Below, piece by piece: positions 17,205 through 30,001 of a DNA stretch of 64,000 bases (its first letter is position 1; every line of letters begins with the position of its first letter). Both the position numbers and the translations under genes were made by a program. The DNA comes from Deefgea piscis. Its GTDB lineage: Bacteria; Pseudomonadota; Gammaproteobacteria; Burkholderiales; Chitinibacteraceae. The stretch spans positions 744,001-808,000 of the forward strand of contig NZ_CP081149.1 in NCBI RefSeq assembly GCF_019665785.1. Reading direction: 5' to 3'. A model generated the notes under the pieces. It ran no database searches. It worked only from the letters and a program-made list of their open reading frames with translations, and had not been told where the DNA came from.

Positions 17205-17675
17205 ATGAAAGTTCGAAGATTCCAAGTTGGGGATGAGATTGCTTTATATCTTGTTTTTTTATCAGCAGTGCATGAAGTGGCTTCACGCGACTATTCGCGA
17301 GAACAAATTCAAGCTTGGGCTCCAGCAGAGATTGACCTCGACCTATGGGCAGATCGTATCCAAGCTTTACAGCCATTTGTTGCTGAAATTGATAATGAAA
17401 TAGCTGGGTATGCAGACCTCCAGCCTAGTGGTTATATCGACCATTTCTACGTATCAGGGAAATATGCTCGAAAAGGCGTTGGAAGCTTATTAATGAATCG
17501 TATTCATGAAGAGGCAAAGCGACTCGGTGTTAGTGAATTAACGTCAGACGTGAGCAAAACAGCAGAGCCTTTTTTCGTTTTTTATGGCTTTCACGTGGAA
17601 GAGCGAAGACACCCAATCTGTCGTGGTGTGACTCTGCATAATGCAAGAATGCGTAAAAAAATGGCTGCTTGTTAA
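17205..17675 (+). CDS. GNAT-family N-acetyltransferase
   Basis: A 156-residue GNAT acetyltransferase. The acetyl-CoA-binding motif A appears as FYVSGKYARKGVGSLLMNRI (about residues 84-103), with the R-x-x-G-x-G/A pattern, and FYGFHVEERR near the C terminus is motif B. An AAGGAA ribosome-binding site is 4-5 bases before the ATG. The substrate cannot be predicted. AT-richer codon use than neighbouring mnmA is mild and not proof of transfer. It is convergent with gpsA across a duplicated terminator region. Confidence 0.85.
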   Translation: MKVRRFQVGDEIALYLVFLSAVHEVASRDYSREQIQAWAPAEIDLDLWADRIQALQPFVAEIDNEIAGYADLQPSGYIDHFYVSGKYARKGVGSLLMNRIHEEAKRLGVSELTSDVSKTAEPFFVFYGFHVEERRHPICRGVTLHNARMRKKMAAC

Positions 17676-17684
17676 CGACAGCCT

Positions 17685-17950
17685 AGCATCGTAGCTCCGA
17701 TTAGCGAAGCGTAATCGGAGGAATGTCATGCGTACGATTACGCTTCGCTAAATCGTACCTACTTGTTGCTACTTTATGAATTTTTCACTTCTCGCATTAA
17801 AAAAGCCACTCAATCGAGCATCGTAGCTCCGATTAGCGAAGCGTAATCGGAGGAATGTCATGTGTACGATTACGCTTCGCTAAATCGTACCTACTTGTTG
17901 CTATTTTATGAATTTTTCACTTCTCGCATTAAAAAAGCCACTCAATCGAG
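17685..17950. repeat. Tandem 132-bp duplication containing palindromic hairpins
   Basis: Two head-to-tail units (17685-17816 and 17817-17948) differ at only two positions. Each contains two REP-like hairpins: CTCCGATTA/TAATCGGAG and GTACGATT/AATCGTAC, whose loops are complementary to one another. Each unit ends with the left half of a terminator (AAAAAAGCCACTC). Only the second is followed by the right half, so the first copy carries a broken terminator. The near identity implies a recent duplication. Confidence 0.92.
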
Positions 17951-17960
17951 TGGCTTTTTT
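17931..17960. terminator. Bidirectional terminator between the GNAT gene and gpsA
   Basis: Perfect 13-bp stem AAAAAAGCCACTC (17931-17943) / GAGTGGCTTTTTT (17948-17960) with an AATC loop; it works for convergent genes on both strands. Confidence 0.9.
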
Positions 17961-18011
17961 GTGGGTATTACTATGTAGGCGTTATCTATGAACGACTAGC
18001 ATTAAATACCT

Positions 18012-19004
18012 CTATTGCAGCGTTTCCATTTTCGGGCTGCGGCCCATTAGGTCGGTGATGATTTCGCTGACCGGAACGTTTTCAAACAGCACTTGGCAAA
18101 CGGCGCGGCTGATTGGCATTTCGATATTCAGCGCGGCAGCTTGGCTCACCACTTCACGCGCAGTCGGTACGCCTTCGGCGACGTGGCCGAGGTTTTTTAA
18201 CACTTCGTCTAAATTCAAACCTTGCGCCAGCAACAGGCCAACTCGGCGGTTGCGCGATAAATCACCCGTTGCGGTGAGCATCAAGTCGCCAATCCCCGCC
18301 AAACCCATCATCGTTTCGGCTTTGCCACCGAGCGCAGTTGAAAAACGCGCCATTTCAGCCAGACCACGAGTGAGTAATGCGGCGCGTGCATTCAGGCCAA
18401 GGTTCAAGCCATCGGCAACGCCAGCGGCAATCGCCATCACGTTTTTGACTGCTGCACCGATTTCAACGCCGATTAAATCGTCGCTGGCATAGAGACGCAA
18501 CACGTTCGTATTCAAATCTTGCACTACTTGCTGAGCAAAAGCGGCGTCGCTCGATGCGATGGTCACGGCAGCGGGTAGGCCTTTGGCGACTTCTTGTGCA
18601 AAACTAGGACCAGATAACATGCCACGTGGGATTGCATCGTCCATTTCTTCGAGCGCGACTTGATGCGGTAATTTCATCGTGCCGGCTTCAAGGCCTTTAC
18701 ACGCCCATAGCACTGGCGCAGTGCTGCCAAGTTCGCGTAGCGCTTTCAGCGTATTGCGCAATCCAGACATCGGCGTCACGATCAGGATCAAGCCCGCATC
18801 CGCAACGGCGTCAGCAAGTGTTGCGGTCACGCTAAGATTGTCAGGAAAGGGTGCATTGGCGAGGTAGCGCTGATTGCAGCGTTCTGCCTGCATGTGTGTT
18901 ACTTGTTCGGCCTCACGCGACCACAGGCTGACGGTTTGGCGGTCAGCAAATCGAATGGCAAGGGCGGTGCCCCAAGCGCCAGCGCCTAAAACAGCTAGTT
19001 TCAA
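18012..19004 (-). CDS. gpsA: Glycerol-3-phosphate dehydrogenase [NAD(P)+]
   Basis: This cytoplasmic enzyme reduces dihydroxyacetone phosphate to sn-glycerol-3-phosphate for phospholipid synthesis. The N-terminal Rossmann motif is [12 protein letters not shown] (residues 4-15). The catalytic Lys lies in [14 protein letters not shown], and the substrate loop NRRVG follows [14 protein letters not shown]. At 330 residues it has standard length. The start is a TTG at 19004, with AGAGGAA about seven bases upstream; no nearby ATG fits. It follows the SH3 protein and secB on the minus strand, the usual grxC-secB-gpsA arrangement. Confidence 0.95.
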   Translation of the reverse strand: MKLAVLGAGAWGTALAIRFADRQTVSLWSREAEQVTHMQAERCNQRYLANAPFPDNLSVTATLADAVADAGLILIVTPMSGLRNTLKALRELGSTAPVLWACKGLEAGTMKLPHQVALEEMDDAIPRGMLSGPSFAQEVAKGLPAAVTIASSDAAFAQQVVQDLNTNVLRLYASDDLIGVEIGAAVKNVMAIAAGVADGLNLGLNARAALLTRGLAEMARFSTALGGKAETMMGLAGIGDLMLTATGDLSRNRRVGLLLAQGLNLDEVLKNLGHVAEGVPTAREVVSQAAALNIEMPISRAVCQVLFENVPVSEIITDLMGRSPKMETLQ

Positions 19005-19040
19005 TGGGTATTCCTCTTGATTGCGCGGAGAATCGACGCC

Positions 19041-19517
19041 TTAAGCGCCCCAAACATCTTCAATACGAATGAAGCCAATTGGACCGTCGCGATGTTTGAC
19101 TTTAAGCCAGCCTGAGCCCGCAGAGTCGAGTAGTTCAAGTAGCACATTACGTTCTACTTTATAGATGGTCGCCGATGATTTATTCGCCGCTTGGTGCACG
19201 GCACTCGGACGGCTGACTTGTAGGTAGCGACGTGTGAGTACGTCGGATTTTTTAATCCAGCTCAGCGTGCCATCACGATCACGAACGCGAATCCAGTCGC
19301 CTTGCTCGCTGAGCATTTCGAGAGGAATGTTGGCACTGAGAATAAAGCGTTTGCTGGCCGTGTCGGCAGGGGCATCATAAACAATGACGCCGTGGCGTGC
19401 GGTTGAGCGGTAATCAACCGCCTGAGCACCACTTGCCAAAACGGCAAGTAGGCTCATGACGCACACTCGATTTAATAACGCTGATCGCGTTATTAAATTA
19501 ATGTGTGATTTGTTCAT
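19041..19517 (-). CDS. Exported SH3-domain protein
   Basis: A small protein with a probable signal peptide and two bacterial SH3-like segments: the first around HGVIVYDAPADTASKRFIL to GDWIRVRDRDGTLSWI, the second around KSSATIYKVERNVLLELL to GWLKVKHRDGPIGFI. Such domains bind peptidoglycan or act as periplasmic adaptors. The start is uncertain. MNKSHINLITRS at 19517 gives a positively charged signal peptide but overlaps the secB stop and contains the hairpin at 19470-19498. A GTG at 19466 or ATG at 19457 would give a shorter, uncharged leader. It sits between secB and gpsA; its function is unknown. Confidence 0.75.
   Translation of the reverse strand: MNKSHINLITRSALLNRVCVMSLLAVLASGAQAVDYRSTARHGVIVYDAPADTASKRFILSANIPLEMLSEQGDWIRVRDRDGTLSWIKKSDVLTRRYLQVSRPSAVHQAANKSSATIYKVERNVLLELLDSAGSGWLKVKHRDGPIGFIRIEDVWGA
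19470..19498 (-). promoter_or_regulatory. 12-bp hairpin at the secB / SH3 junction
   Basis: ATTTAATAACGC (19470-19481) pairs perfectly with GCGTTATTAAAT (19487-19498) across a five-base loop. It begins at the secB stop codon and lacks a T-run, so it may be a weak terminator, an mRNA 3' barrier or a translational control for the SH3 gene. Confidence 0.55.
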
Positions 19518-19977
19518 TGGCTTCTTGTGCTGCGGCTTCAGCTTGTTGGCGTTGTTGCATATAAATGCCTTCAAAGTTGATTGGCTGCAAGAGCAGTGGT
19601 GGGAAGCCTGCGCGAGTCGTTAAGTCAGAAACGGCTTCACGTAGGTAAGGGAATAAAATACTTGGGCAGCCAATGCCGAGCAGTGGGTCAAGTTCAGTTT
19701 CTGGCACGTTTTCAATTTGGAATAAACCAGCTTGAGTAATTTCAACCAAGAAAATAGTCCGATCTTCAGCAGTTGCAGTGGCAGTCACTGTTAAGCTGGC
19801 TTCGAAAAAACCATTGTCAAAGCTACGCGCTTGATTGCGGAACTGAATGTTAAATTCTGGCTGTTCTTGTTCCATAAATGCATTTGGTGCACTTGGAGAT
19901 TCAAGCGAGATATCTTTTACATAGAGTTTTTGTACGGCAAAAATCGGTTGTTGTACTTCTTGAGTTTCTTCGCTCAT
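19498..19977 (-). CDS. secB: Protein-export chaperone SecB
   Basis: SecB holds preproteins unfolded in the cytoplasm and delivers them to SecA. The sequence has the family landmarks IFAVQKLYVKDISLESPSAP (residues 11-30), FNIQFRNQARS, and GCPSILFPYLREAVSDLTTRAGFPPLLLQPINF (about 118-150). I start at the ATG at 19977 (MSEETQEV), five bases after an AAGGGAT site; an in-frame ATG two codons upstream is too close to it. About 159 residues, acidic overall, as expected. It lies about 100 bases after grxC in the same direction. Confidence 0.96.
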   Translation of the reverse strand: MSEETQEVQQPIFAVQKLYVKDISLESPSAPNAFMEQEQPEFNIQFRNQARSFDNGFFEASLTVTATATAEDRTIFLVEITQAGLFQIENVPETELDPLLGIGCPSILFPYLREAVSDLTTRAGFPPLLLQPINFEGIYMQQRQQAEAAAQEANEQITH

Positions 19978-20079
19978 GATCATCCCTTAAAAACGGTTGT
20001 GTATATATAAAACTGAATTTTACGATGCTTCAATGGAAATCATCGCATAGTTTGCGATGTCGATGCCATCGAGACGATA

Positions 20080-20334
20080 CTATTTATTCAGTAATGGGTC
20101 GAGTTTACCGGCGCGATCCAGCGCAGCGAGGTCATCAAAGCCACCCACATGAAAATCGTCGATATAAATTTGCGGTACAGTGCGCTGACCACGCTCTACC
20201 ATGACTTGTCTTTGGCTCGGATCGAGATCGACTCGGATTTTAACTAAATCAGTAATCCCTTTGTGTTGCAATAAGCGCTCAGCACGGTCGCAGTATGGGC
20301 AAGTACCCGTGCTATACATTGTTACTTTCGCCAT
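20080..20334 (-). CDS. grxC: Glutaredoxin 3
   Basis: An 84-residue dithiol glutaredoxin that reduces protein disulfides with glutathione. The active site CPYC is at residues 12-15, followed by the GSH-binding TVPQIYID (cis-Pro) and GGFDDL. GAGGAA lies about nine bases before the ATG. It heads the grxC-secB-SH3-gpsA run on the minus strand, divergent from the rRNA operon. Confidence 0.95.
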   Translation of the reverse strand: MAKVTMYSTGTCPYCDRAERLLQHKGITDLVKIRVDLDPSQRQVMVERGQRTVPQIYIDDFHVGGFDDLAALDRAGKLDPLLNK

Positions 20335-20627
20335 CTATTTATTCCTCATACGGTATATCGTGATTTAATCTTGTTAAGAACATAGGGGCAAATGAGGAGG
20401 AAACAAGATCTAGGATTGTTTTTTCATGATTGAGAGGGGTGAATATGGTTCCTATGGCTTTAAATTTTATGTCATTGGAATTGTTATGATGGTTTATTGG
20501 ATAATATACGAGCATTTGAATTTAATAAGATAACTATCTTAGTTTTAAATCGATAAAATGTTTTAAATTAGATCGTATGTAATTCAACAACTTAGCGTTT
20601 TACTGGCGTTTTGTTTGCAGCAAGGTG
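20335..20627. other. AT-rich intergenic region upstream of the rRNA operon
   Basis: It holds the upstream region of grxC and an AT-rich stretch (about 20475-20600) in the position expected for UP-element and Fis binding ahead of the rrn promoter. No individual Fis site is asserted. Confidence 0.4.
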
Positions 20628-20656
20628 TTGACGTGATCGCAGGGCTGCCGTATATT
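20628..20656 (+). promoter_or_regulatory. rRNA operon promoter
   Basis: TTGACG (20628-20633), a 17-base spacer, then TATATT (20651-20656). This near-consensus sigma-70 promoter lies about 70 bases upstream of the leader boxA. Confidence 0.75.
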
Positions 20657-20727
20657 TCGGCCTCTCTGCTGCTGACACAGCAAACGAAACAAGCGGTTTT
20701 CCAGCTGGTTTCAGTGTCTAAGCCACT

Positions 20728-20739
20728 GATCTTTAACAA
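20728..20739 (+). promoter_or_regulatory. Leader boxA antitermination site
   Basis: GATCTTTAACAA closely matches the rrn boxA consensus (GCTCTTTAACAA) that recruits NusB-NusE. It sits just before the pre-16S processing stem. Confidence 0.75.
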
Positions 20740-20741
20740 AA

Positions 20742-20765
20742 TACAGCCGATGAGTGTGAGTGCTT
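20742..20765 (+). ncRNA. 5' arm of the pre-16S processing stem
   Basis: These 24 bases pair with 22435-22458 downstream of 16S, with a single G-U pair, forming the long duplex expected to be cut by RNase III to release pre-16S rRNA. Confidence 0.75.
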
Positions 20766-20878
20766 GGTTTGCCAGTCAAACAAGTGCTTACACTCAAGAT
20801 ATAAAAGAAATCTTGGTTTCTAACCAAGTGTTTCTTTGAGTAATGAGTACTAAGCCAAGTATGTAAATTCAGCTAGAT

Positions 20879-22414
<1,536 letters not shown>

Positions 22415-22434
22415 AAGAGAAAGATTGGTAGATT

Positions 22435-22458
22435 AAGTACTCACACTCATCGGCTGTA
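22435..22458 (+). ncRNA. 3' arm of the pre-16S processing stem
   Basis: Complement of leader bases 20742-20765; it lies between the 16S end and tRNA-Ile. Confidence 0.75.
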
Positions 22459-22477
22459 GATTTGAAAGAAACGATAT

Positions 22478-22554
22478 GGGTCAGTAGCTCAGTTGGTTAG
22501 AGCACCGTGTTGATAACGCGGGGGTCATAGGTTCGATTCCTATCTGACCCACCA
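22478..22554 (+). tRNA. ileT: tRNA-Ile (anticodon GAT)
   Basis: A 77-base cloverleaf with acceptor GGGTCAG/CTGACCC, anticodon loop TTGATAA, T-arm GGTTCGATTCC and an encoded CCA. It occupies the usual 16S-23S spacer position. Confidence 0.97.
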
Positions 22555-22561
22555 GTATCAC

Positions 22562-22637
22562 GGGGGTTTAGCTCATCTGGTAGAGCACCTGCTTTGCAAG
22601 CAGGGGGTGAACGGTTCGAGTCCGTTAACCTCCACCA
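22562..22637 (+). tRNA. alaT: tRNA-Ala (anticodon TGC)
   Basis: A 76-base cloverleaf with acceptor GGGGGTT/AACCTCC (one G-U pair), anticodon loop TTTGCAA, T-arm GGTTCGAGTCC and an encoded CCA. It follows tRNA-Ile by seven bases in the spacer. Confidence 0.97.
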
Positions 22638-22766
22638 TTATCTGCTGTAGAAAATAGAATTCTATGTATTGCACGTTGTTGGGTGCAGTGTATTTTATTC
22701 TGGTTTCTAAAATTAGATAAATCGGCTGTTTATATTTAGATATGAATGATTGATTTTAGTAATATC

Positions 22767-22778
22767 GCTCTTTAACAA
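22767..22778 (+). promoter_or_regulatory. Spacer boxA antitermination site
   Basis: GCTCTTTAACAA is an exact rrn boxA. The rest of the 22638-23013 spacer holds no gene. It also contains the 5' arm of a pre-23S stem. Confidence 0.85.
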
Positions 22779-22795
22779 AATAGAAGAAGTAATTA
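22779..22795 (+). ncRNA. 5' arm of the pre-23S processing stem
   Basis: AATAGAAGAAGTAATTA is perfectly complementary to 25976-25992 downstream of 23S (17 bp), directly after the spacer boxA. This is a likely RNase III substrate. Confidence 0.65.
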
Positions 22796-23012
22796 ATTCC
22801 AATAAACATTGTAATGGAATTAAATAAAACAATAACTGCGTGCAGTTGTGGTTGAGTTTAATTTCAAAGTAAAAATATTGGGTTGATTGTATCTGTTCAG
22901 TTGTGCTGGTCTCATGCCAGTGGAACTGAACCGCAAGTGAAATGAGAACTCACTTGCAAGTCGCAAATACGATTTCAGTAATCTGAGATACGTTTTACGT
23001 GTTTGAGGTTAT

Positions 23013-25907
<2,895 letters not shown>

Positions 25908-25975
25908 ATAACCTGAAGCGCGTAGTGCGACGATGGATATAATCAATCCAAGTGTTGTTGTTGGAAAGTGTAGTA

Positions 25976-25992
25976 TAATTACTTCTTCTATT
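25976..25992 (+). ncRNA. 3' arm of the pre-23S processing stem
   Basis: Complement of 22779-22795, in the 23S-5S spacer. Confidence 0.65.
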
Positions 25993-26091
25993 GATTTTAC
26001 GAGTTAGCGCTGTAGGTTGTGGTCTGAAAAGATAGCGGCTGAATGCGATAACTCTCGTGTGACTTGAAAGAGTTGCATCAGACAAGTTTTT

Positions 26092-26206
26092 GTCTGGCGA
26101 CCATAGCGAGGTGGTCCCACTCCTTCCCATCCCGAACAGGACAGTGAAACACCTCAGCGCCGATGATAGTGCGGATTGCCCGTGTGAAAGTAGGTCATTG
26201 CCAGAC
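26092..26206 (+). rRNA. rrf: 5S ribosomal RNA
   Basis: About 115 bases, with terminal helix GTCTGGC/GCCAGAC, the CCCATCCCGAACAGG loop and GAAAC. It is the last gene of the rRNA operon; ends are approximate. Confidence 0.95.
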
Positions 26207-26218
26207 TTCCCTATAAGT

Positions 26219-26250
26219 AGAAAGCCCGATTCGAAAGAGTCGGGCTTTTT
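26219..26250 (+). terminator. rRNA operon terminator
   Basis: Stem AAAGCCCGA (26221-26229) / TCGGGCTTT (26240-26248) with a T-run, 14 bases after 5S. Confidence 0.88.
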
Positions 26251-26408
26251 GCTGTCCTTTACTTTTACTGGAGGACACTATCAAATAGATATGAACTACA
26301 TTTAAATATGTAGTTCATCGCTCTTATTTTATTGGTGTGATAACTTTAACTTAGGTTAGTATTCAGAACTTAACAGCCAAAATTAATATTTAAATCAAAG
26401 GGGCTTTA

Positions 26409-26915
26409 ATGCAAAACGCTCTACCTATTTATTCTACGCCTGAATTCGAAAGTAAAATCTGCCCGCCAGAGTTATTGGCAGAGAAAATTCAGTTATTAGC
26501 ACGCCCCTTGGTTTTTACTAATGGCTGTTTTGACATTTTACATCGTGGTCATGTGACTTATCTGGCGCAGGCTCGTGCGCTGGGGGCGAGTCTGATTGTT
26601 GCATTGAATACTGACGAGTCGGTGCGTCGTTTAGGTAAGGGGGATGATCGGCCAATTAATCCTCTGGCTAATCGTGCTGCAGTGATCGCTAGTTTAGCTG
26701 CGGTTGATCTAGTTACTTGGTTTAATGAAGATACGCCTTTTAATTTAATTGATTGTGTCCAGCCGGATATTCTTGTTAAAGGCGGCGACTGGCAATTAGA
26801 GCAGATCGTCGGTAGTCGTGAAGTTTTAGCCAGAGGTGGGTTTGTACATTCGATTCCATTTTTATTTGATACTTCTACGACCCAGACACTGAAGAAAATT
26901 AGAGGTGATGAATGA
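26409..26915 (+). CDS. rfaE2: D-glycero-beta-D-manno-heptose 1-phosphate adenylyltransferase
   Basis: This enzyme makes ADP-heptose for the LPS inner core. It equals the C-terminal half of E. coli HldE, here as a free-standing 168-residue protein (also called HldC/RfaE2). The cytidylyltransferase-fold signature FTNGCFDILHRGHVTYL carries the nucleotide-binding HxGH, and KGGDW and the Ser/Thr-rich FDTSTTQTL motif follow. Its stop overlaps the start of the MscS gene (ATGA). gmhB and waaC of the same pathway are elsewhere in this window (55.2 and 58.0 kb). The kinase half (rfaE1) is not in view. Confidence 0.92.
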   Translation: MQNALPIYSTPEFESKICPPELLAEKIQLLARPLVFTNGCFDILHRGHVTYLAQARALGASLIVALNTDESVRRLGKGDDRPINPLANRAAVIASLAAVDLVTWFNEDTPFNLIDCVQPDILVKGGDWQLEQIVGSREVLARGGFVHSIPFLFDTSTTQTLKKIRGDE

Positions 26916-28216
26916 GTTTAAATACAGAAAATGTTTTATTCAATGTCGTTAAGGACATTAAACATTTAGGTTTTTTTAGTACAGAGTTTTTATTACAAAT
27001 TGCTGTTTTATTGTCATGCTGGGGTCTAGCTTTTTTAATTGTAAATCGTTCAAAAAAACGTATTGCAGCAAAAAATTTCCGTTGGCAATTAGCTAATGAT
27101 GGTGTGCAGCGTTTATTATTTCCTGTTTTAGCGTTGATTTTAGTTACTCTTGGCAATATTACTTACCAAATATTCGAAGGGCAAACTAGCTCTTTATTGC
27201 GTCTTGCTAATCTATTGATGGTTGGTTTAGTTAATATTCGAATTCTTGTTTATATTATTCGAAGAACTTTTGAAGGAGCGACTTGGGTCCAACGTTGGGA
27301 GCGATATATTGCTGCAATTATTTGGATTGGTTATGTATTGCACGTTGTCGGCATTTTGCCGCAAATTTTAGAAGCTTTAGATACAATTAGTTTTGATGCT
27401 GGGAAAGTGCATATATCCATACTTACCGTAATTCAGGGTTTATTGTCGGTTGGTGCGACGCTACTGATTGCAATGTGGATTGGCCGCCTAATCGAGCAAC
27501 GTTTAATGTCTACAGATGTTATGGATATGAACGTTCGTGTTGTGCTGGTTAAGGTAATGCGTTCGCTTTTAGTTGTTTTGGCGGTACTTGCTTCTTTATC
27601 AATGGTCGGCATTGATTTAACGGTGCTGTCGGTATTTGGTGGTGCTTTAGGTGTCGGCTTGGGTTTTGGCTTACAAAAAATTGCTTCTAATTATGTTTCT
27701 GGTTTTATTATTCTTTTGGATCGCTCGATTAAATTAGGCGATTTAATTTCAGTTGATAATCGCCAGGGAATTATTAGTGGCTTAACTTCTCGCTATATTG
27801 TTTTAAAAGCACCTGATGGTACTGAGGCCTTGGTGCCAAATGACACTTTAATTTCTCAAACAGTCGTGAATCAGTCTTATAACGATCGTTCAGTCTGGGT
27901 TGGACTTCCTATTCAAGTTGCATATAACTCAGATTTAGATCAAGTCATGAGTATTATGACCGAGATTACTAAAGATGAATCTCGTATTTTGAAAGAACCC
28001 GCTCCAGGTGCATTTGTGACTGCATTTGCCGATAGTGGTATTAACTTGACGTTAGGTTTTTGGCTGGCTGATCCAGAAAATGGACAGATGGGTTTGAAGT
28101 CTGATTTAAATATGAAAATCTGGCGGGCATTCAAAGCAAATAATATTGAGATTCCTTATCCTCGGCGTGATATTACGATTCTACCCGGATCAGTTTTACC
28201 CAATTCAAATGTGTAA
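26912..28216 (+). CDS. MscS-family mechanosensitive channel (large form)
   Basis: A 434-residue inner-membrane channel that opens on membrane tension and protects from osmotic downshock. Five or so hydrophobic segments precede the MscS core. The pore helix and beta domain are recognisable in LSVFGGALGVGLGFGLQKIASNYVSGFIILLDRSIKLGD (about residues 238-276, Gly/Ala-rich), followed by the YIVLKAPDGTEALVPND beta segment. It has more N-terminal helices than E. coli MscS. Translation is coupled to rfaE2. A second, shorter MscS protein is encoded at 32.6 kb. Confidence 0.9.
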   Translation: MSLNTENVLFNVVKDIKHLGFFSTEFLLQIAVLLSCWGLAFLIVNRSKKRIAAKNFRWQLANDGVQRLLFPVLALILVTLGNITYQIFEGQTSSLLRLANLLMVGLVNIRILVYIIRRTFEGATWVQRWERYIAAIIWIGYVLHVVGILPQILEALDTISFDAGKVHISILTVIQGLLSVGATLLIAMWIGRLIEQRLMSTDVMDMNVRVVLVKVMRSLLVVLAVLASLSMVGIDLTVLSVFGGALGVGLGFGLQKIASNYVSGFIILLDRSIKLGDLISVDNRQGIISGLTSRYIVLKAPDGTEALVPNDTLISQTVVNQSYNDRSVWVGLPIQVAYNSDLDQVMSIMTEITKDESRILKEPAPGAFVTAFADSGINLTLGFWLADPENGQMGLKSDLNMKIWRAFKANNIEIPYPRRDITILPGSVLPNSNV

Positions 28217-28233
28217 TGCTGTTGTTTTTGAGT

Positions 28234-28255
28234 AATGCTGAGTAAAATCAGCATT
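28234..28255 (+). terminator. Possible terminator after the large MscS gene
   Basis: AATGCTGA (28234-28241) / TCAGCATT (28248-28255) with a six-base loop; a weak T-rich tail follows. Confidence 0.45.
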
Positions 28256-28303
28256 CGATTATTTTTAATCGCAATGGCATAAACCTTGCACAAGGAAGAT
28301 GGA

Positions 28304-29488
28304 ATGGAATGGCTTAATGGAATGGTTGTTTTACCGTGGTGGGGTTATGTATTAGTCGTCCTCGCGCTAACGCATATTACGATTGCATCGGTAACGATTT
28401 ACCTGCATCGGCATCAAGCGCATCGTGCTCTTGATTTACACCCATTGATTAGCCATTTCTTTCGTTTCTGGCTGTGGCTAACAACGGCGCAAGTAACAAA
28501 GGAGTGGGCAGCAATTCATCGCAAGCATCATGCCAAGTGTGAGAGTGCCGAAGATCCACATAGCCCACAGATATTGGGTATTGGTAAAGTATTTTGGCAG
28601 GGATGGGAGTTGTATCGGGCAGAAGCCGCCAATTTAGAAACATTGCAAAAATATGGGCATGGCACTCCGGATGATTTTTTAGAGCGTAATTTGTATTCGC
28701 GCTATGCATCTTGGGGACCAACTTTAATGGCAGTCATAGATCTATTACTATTTGGGGTGAATGGTATTTGGATTTGGGCCGTACAAATGTTATGGATTCC
28801 TGTGACAGCAGCAGGAATTATCAATGGATTTGCGCATTATTGGGGCTATCGTAATTTTGAAACTGAAGATGCTTCGACGAATTTAATCCCTTGGGGTATT
28901 TTGATTGGCGGAGAAGAATTACATAATAATCATCATACATTTGGTACCTCAGCGAAGTTATCTTATAAGTGGTTTGAATTTGATATTGGTTGGCTGTATA
29001 TCCGGACGATGGCTATTTTGGGTTTAGCAAAAATTCGTAAAGTCGCACCTAAATTAAAAGTTACCAGCATTCGTCCCGAGCTCGATGAGCATGTCTTACA
29101 AGCTATTATTGCCAATCGATATGCAATTGCCGCGCATTATGCGCGTACTTTGAAACAAACTGTTGCTGCAGAGATTGAGCATTTATCGGCAACTGCTGCC
29201 TTGCCTTCAATGAGTTTTGATATTACAAAACGCATGAAGCTTTGGTTAAAGCAAGATGCAAAAGATACTTCGGCTAGCGATAAAATTCATTTGGAATTAA
29301 TTTTGACGCAAAGTAAAGTGTTGGAGCAGGTATATCAAATGCGGCAAGAATTAACTCGTATTTGGGAGCGATCAACGTTGAATCGTCATGAATTAGTTTT
29401 GCAGTTGCAAGATTGGTGCACACGCGCAGAAAATAGCGGTATTCAATCTTTACGTGATTTTTCTTTGCGATTACGTGCGATTGCTTAA
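28304..29488 (+). CDS. Fatty-acid (acyl-CoA/lipid) desaturase
   Basis: A membrane di-iron desaturase of the delta-9 type that introduces a cis double bond in acyl chains, likely for membrane fluidity. The three His boxes are present: HRHQAHR (about residues 33-39), HRKHH (about 73-77) and HNNHH (about 206-210). Several hydrophobic helices flank them. The C-terminal 120 residues are hydrophilic and helical, without a recognisable domain. The start is the ATG at 28304, with AAGGAAG five bases upstream. The gene ends in a strong hairpin at 29523-29545. About 394 residues. Confidence 0.88.
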   Translation: MEWLNGMVVLPWWGYVLVVLALTHITIASVTIYLHRHQAHRALDLHPLISHFFRFWLWLTTAQVTKEWAAIHRKHHAKCESAEDPHSPQILGIGKVFWQGWELYRAEAANLETLQKYGHGTPDDFLERNLYSRYASWGPTLMAVIDLLLFGVNGIWIWAVQMLWIPVTAAGIINGFAHYWGYRNFETEDASTNLIPWGILIGGEELHNNHHTFGTSAKLSYKWFEFDIGWLYIRTMAILGLAKIRKVAPKLKVTSIRPELDEHVLQAIIANRYAIAAHYARTLKQTVAAEIEHLSATAALPSMSFDITKRMKLWLKQDAKDTSASDKIHLELILTQSKVLEQVYQMRQELTRIWERSTLNRHELVLQLQDWCTRAENSGIQSLRDFSLRLRAIA

Positions 29489-29520
29489 GAAAAAAGTTTT
29501 AAAATAGTGTCATCATTAAT

Positions 29521-29549
29521 TGAAGGCGAACCGTGGGTTCGCCTTTTTA
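29521..29549 (+). terminator. Terminator after the desaturase gene
   Basis: Stem AAGGCGAACC (29523-29532) / GGTTCGCCTT (29536-29545) with a GTG loop and a T-run. It excludes the in-frame ATG at 29507 as the start of the next gene. Confidence 0.85.
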
Positions 29550-29572
29550 TATTCATTTTGGAGAATAAAACA

Positions 29573-29923
29573 ATGTCATCTATTCAGCGTTACCATGTTG
29601 GCCCTCGTCTTTGTGAAACCGTAGTGCATAACAATACCGTTTATTTGGCAGGGCAAATTGCTGAAGATTTAGACAAAGACGCCTTAGGACAAACTGTTGA
29701 AGTTTTGGCGTGTATTGATCGCTTATTGGCAGAAGTAGGTTCAGATAAGACAAAAATTTTGCAGGTTACAATTTTTATCACTGATATGGCTGATTTTGAT
29801 GCGATGAATTTAGCTTGGGGTGAATGGGTCCCTCAAGGGCATACGCCAGCCAGAGCAACCGTTCAAGCTAAGTTAGCTGATCCCCGTTACAAGGTAGAAA
29901 TGACGGTGATCGCAGCACTTTAA
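29573..29923 (+). CDS. RidA/YjgF-family protein
   Basis: A 116-residue member of the Rid (YjgF/YER057c/UK114) family, which hydrolyses reactive enamine/imine intermediates. The sequence RYHVGPRLCETVVHNNTVYLAGQIAED and the C-terminal HTPARATVQAKLADPRYKVEMTVIA show the fold, and an Arg in PARATV corresponds to the substrate-binding Arg. It belongs to a divergent Rid subfamily, not RidA itself. The start ATG at 29573 has GGAG about 10 bases upstream. It lies between the desaturase and the GH18 gene. Confidence 0.85.
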   Translation: MSSIQRYHVGPRLCETVVHNNTVYLAGQIAEDLDKDALGQTVEVLACIDRLLAEVGSDKTKILQVTIFITDMADFDAMNLAWGEWVPQGHTPARATVQAKLADPRYKVEMTVIAAL

Positions 29924-30001
29924 ATTGGTTATTGTGCATAGAATGTAAGCTAATTATTGGGTAGTGTGATTCGGGTCTTTCATGGTCTAACGAGGTTGCA
30001 G

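Noticed and set aside
20615..20839. 74-residue frame on the plus strand before 16S
   Set aside because: It covers the rrn promoter, boxA and the pre-16S stem, which explain the sequence; no ribosome-binding site or family match.
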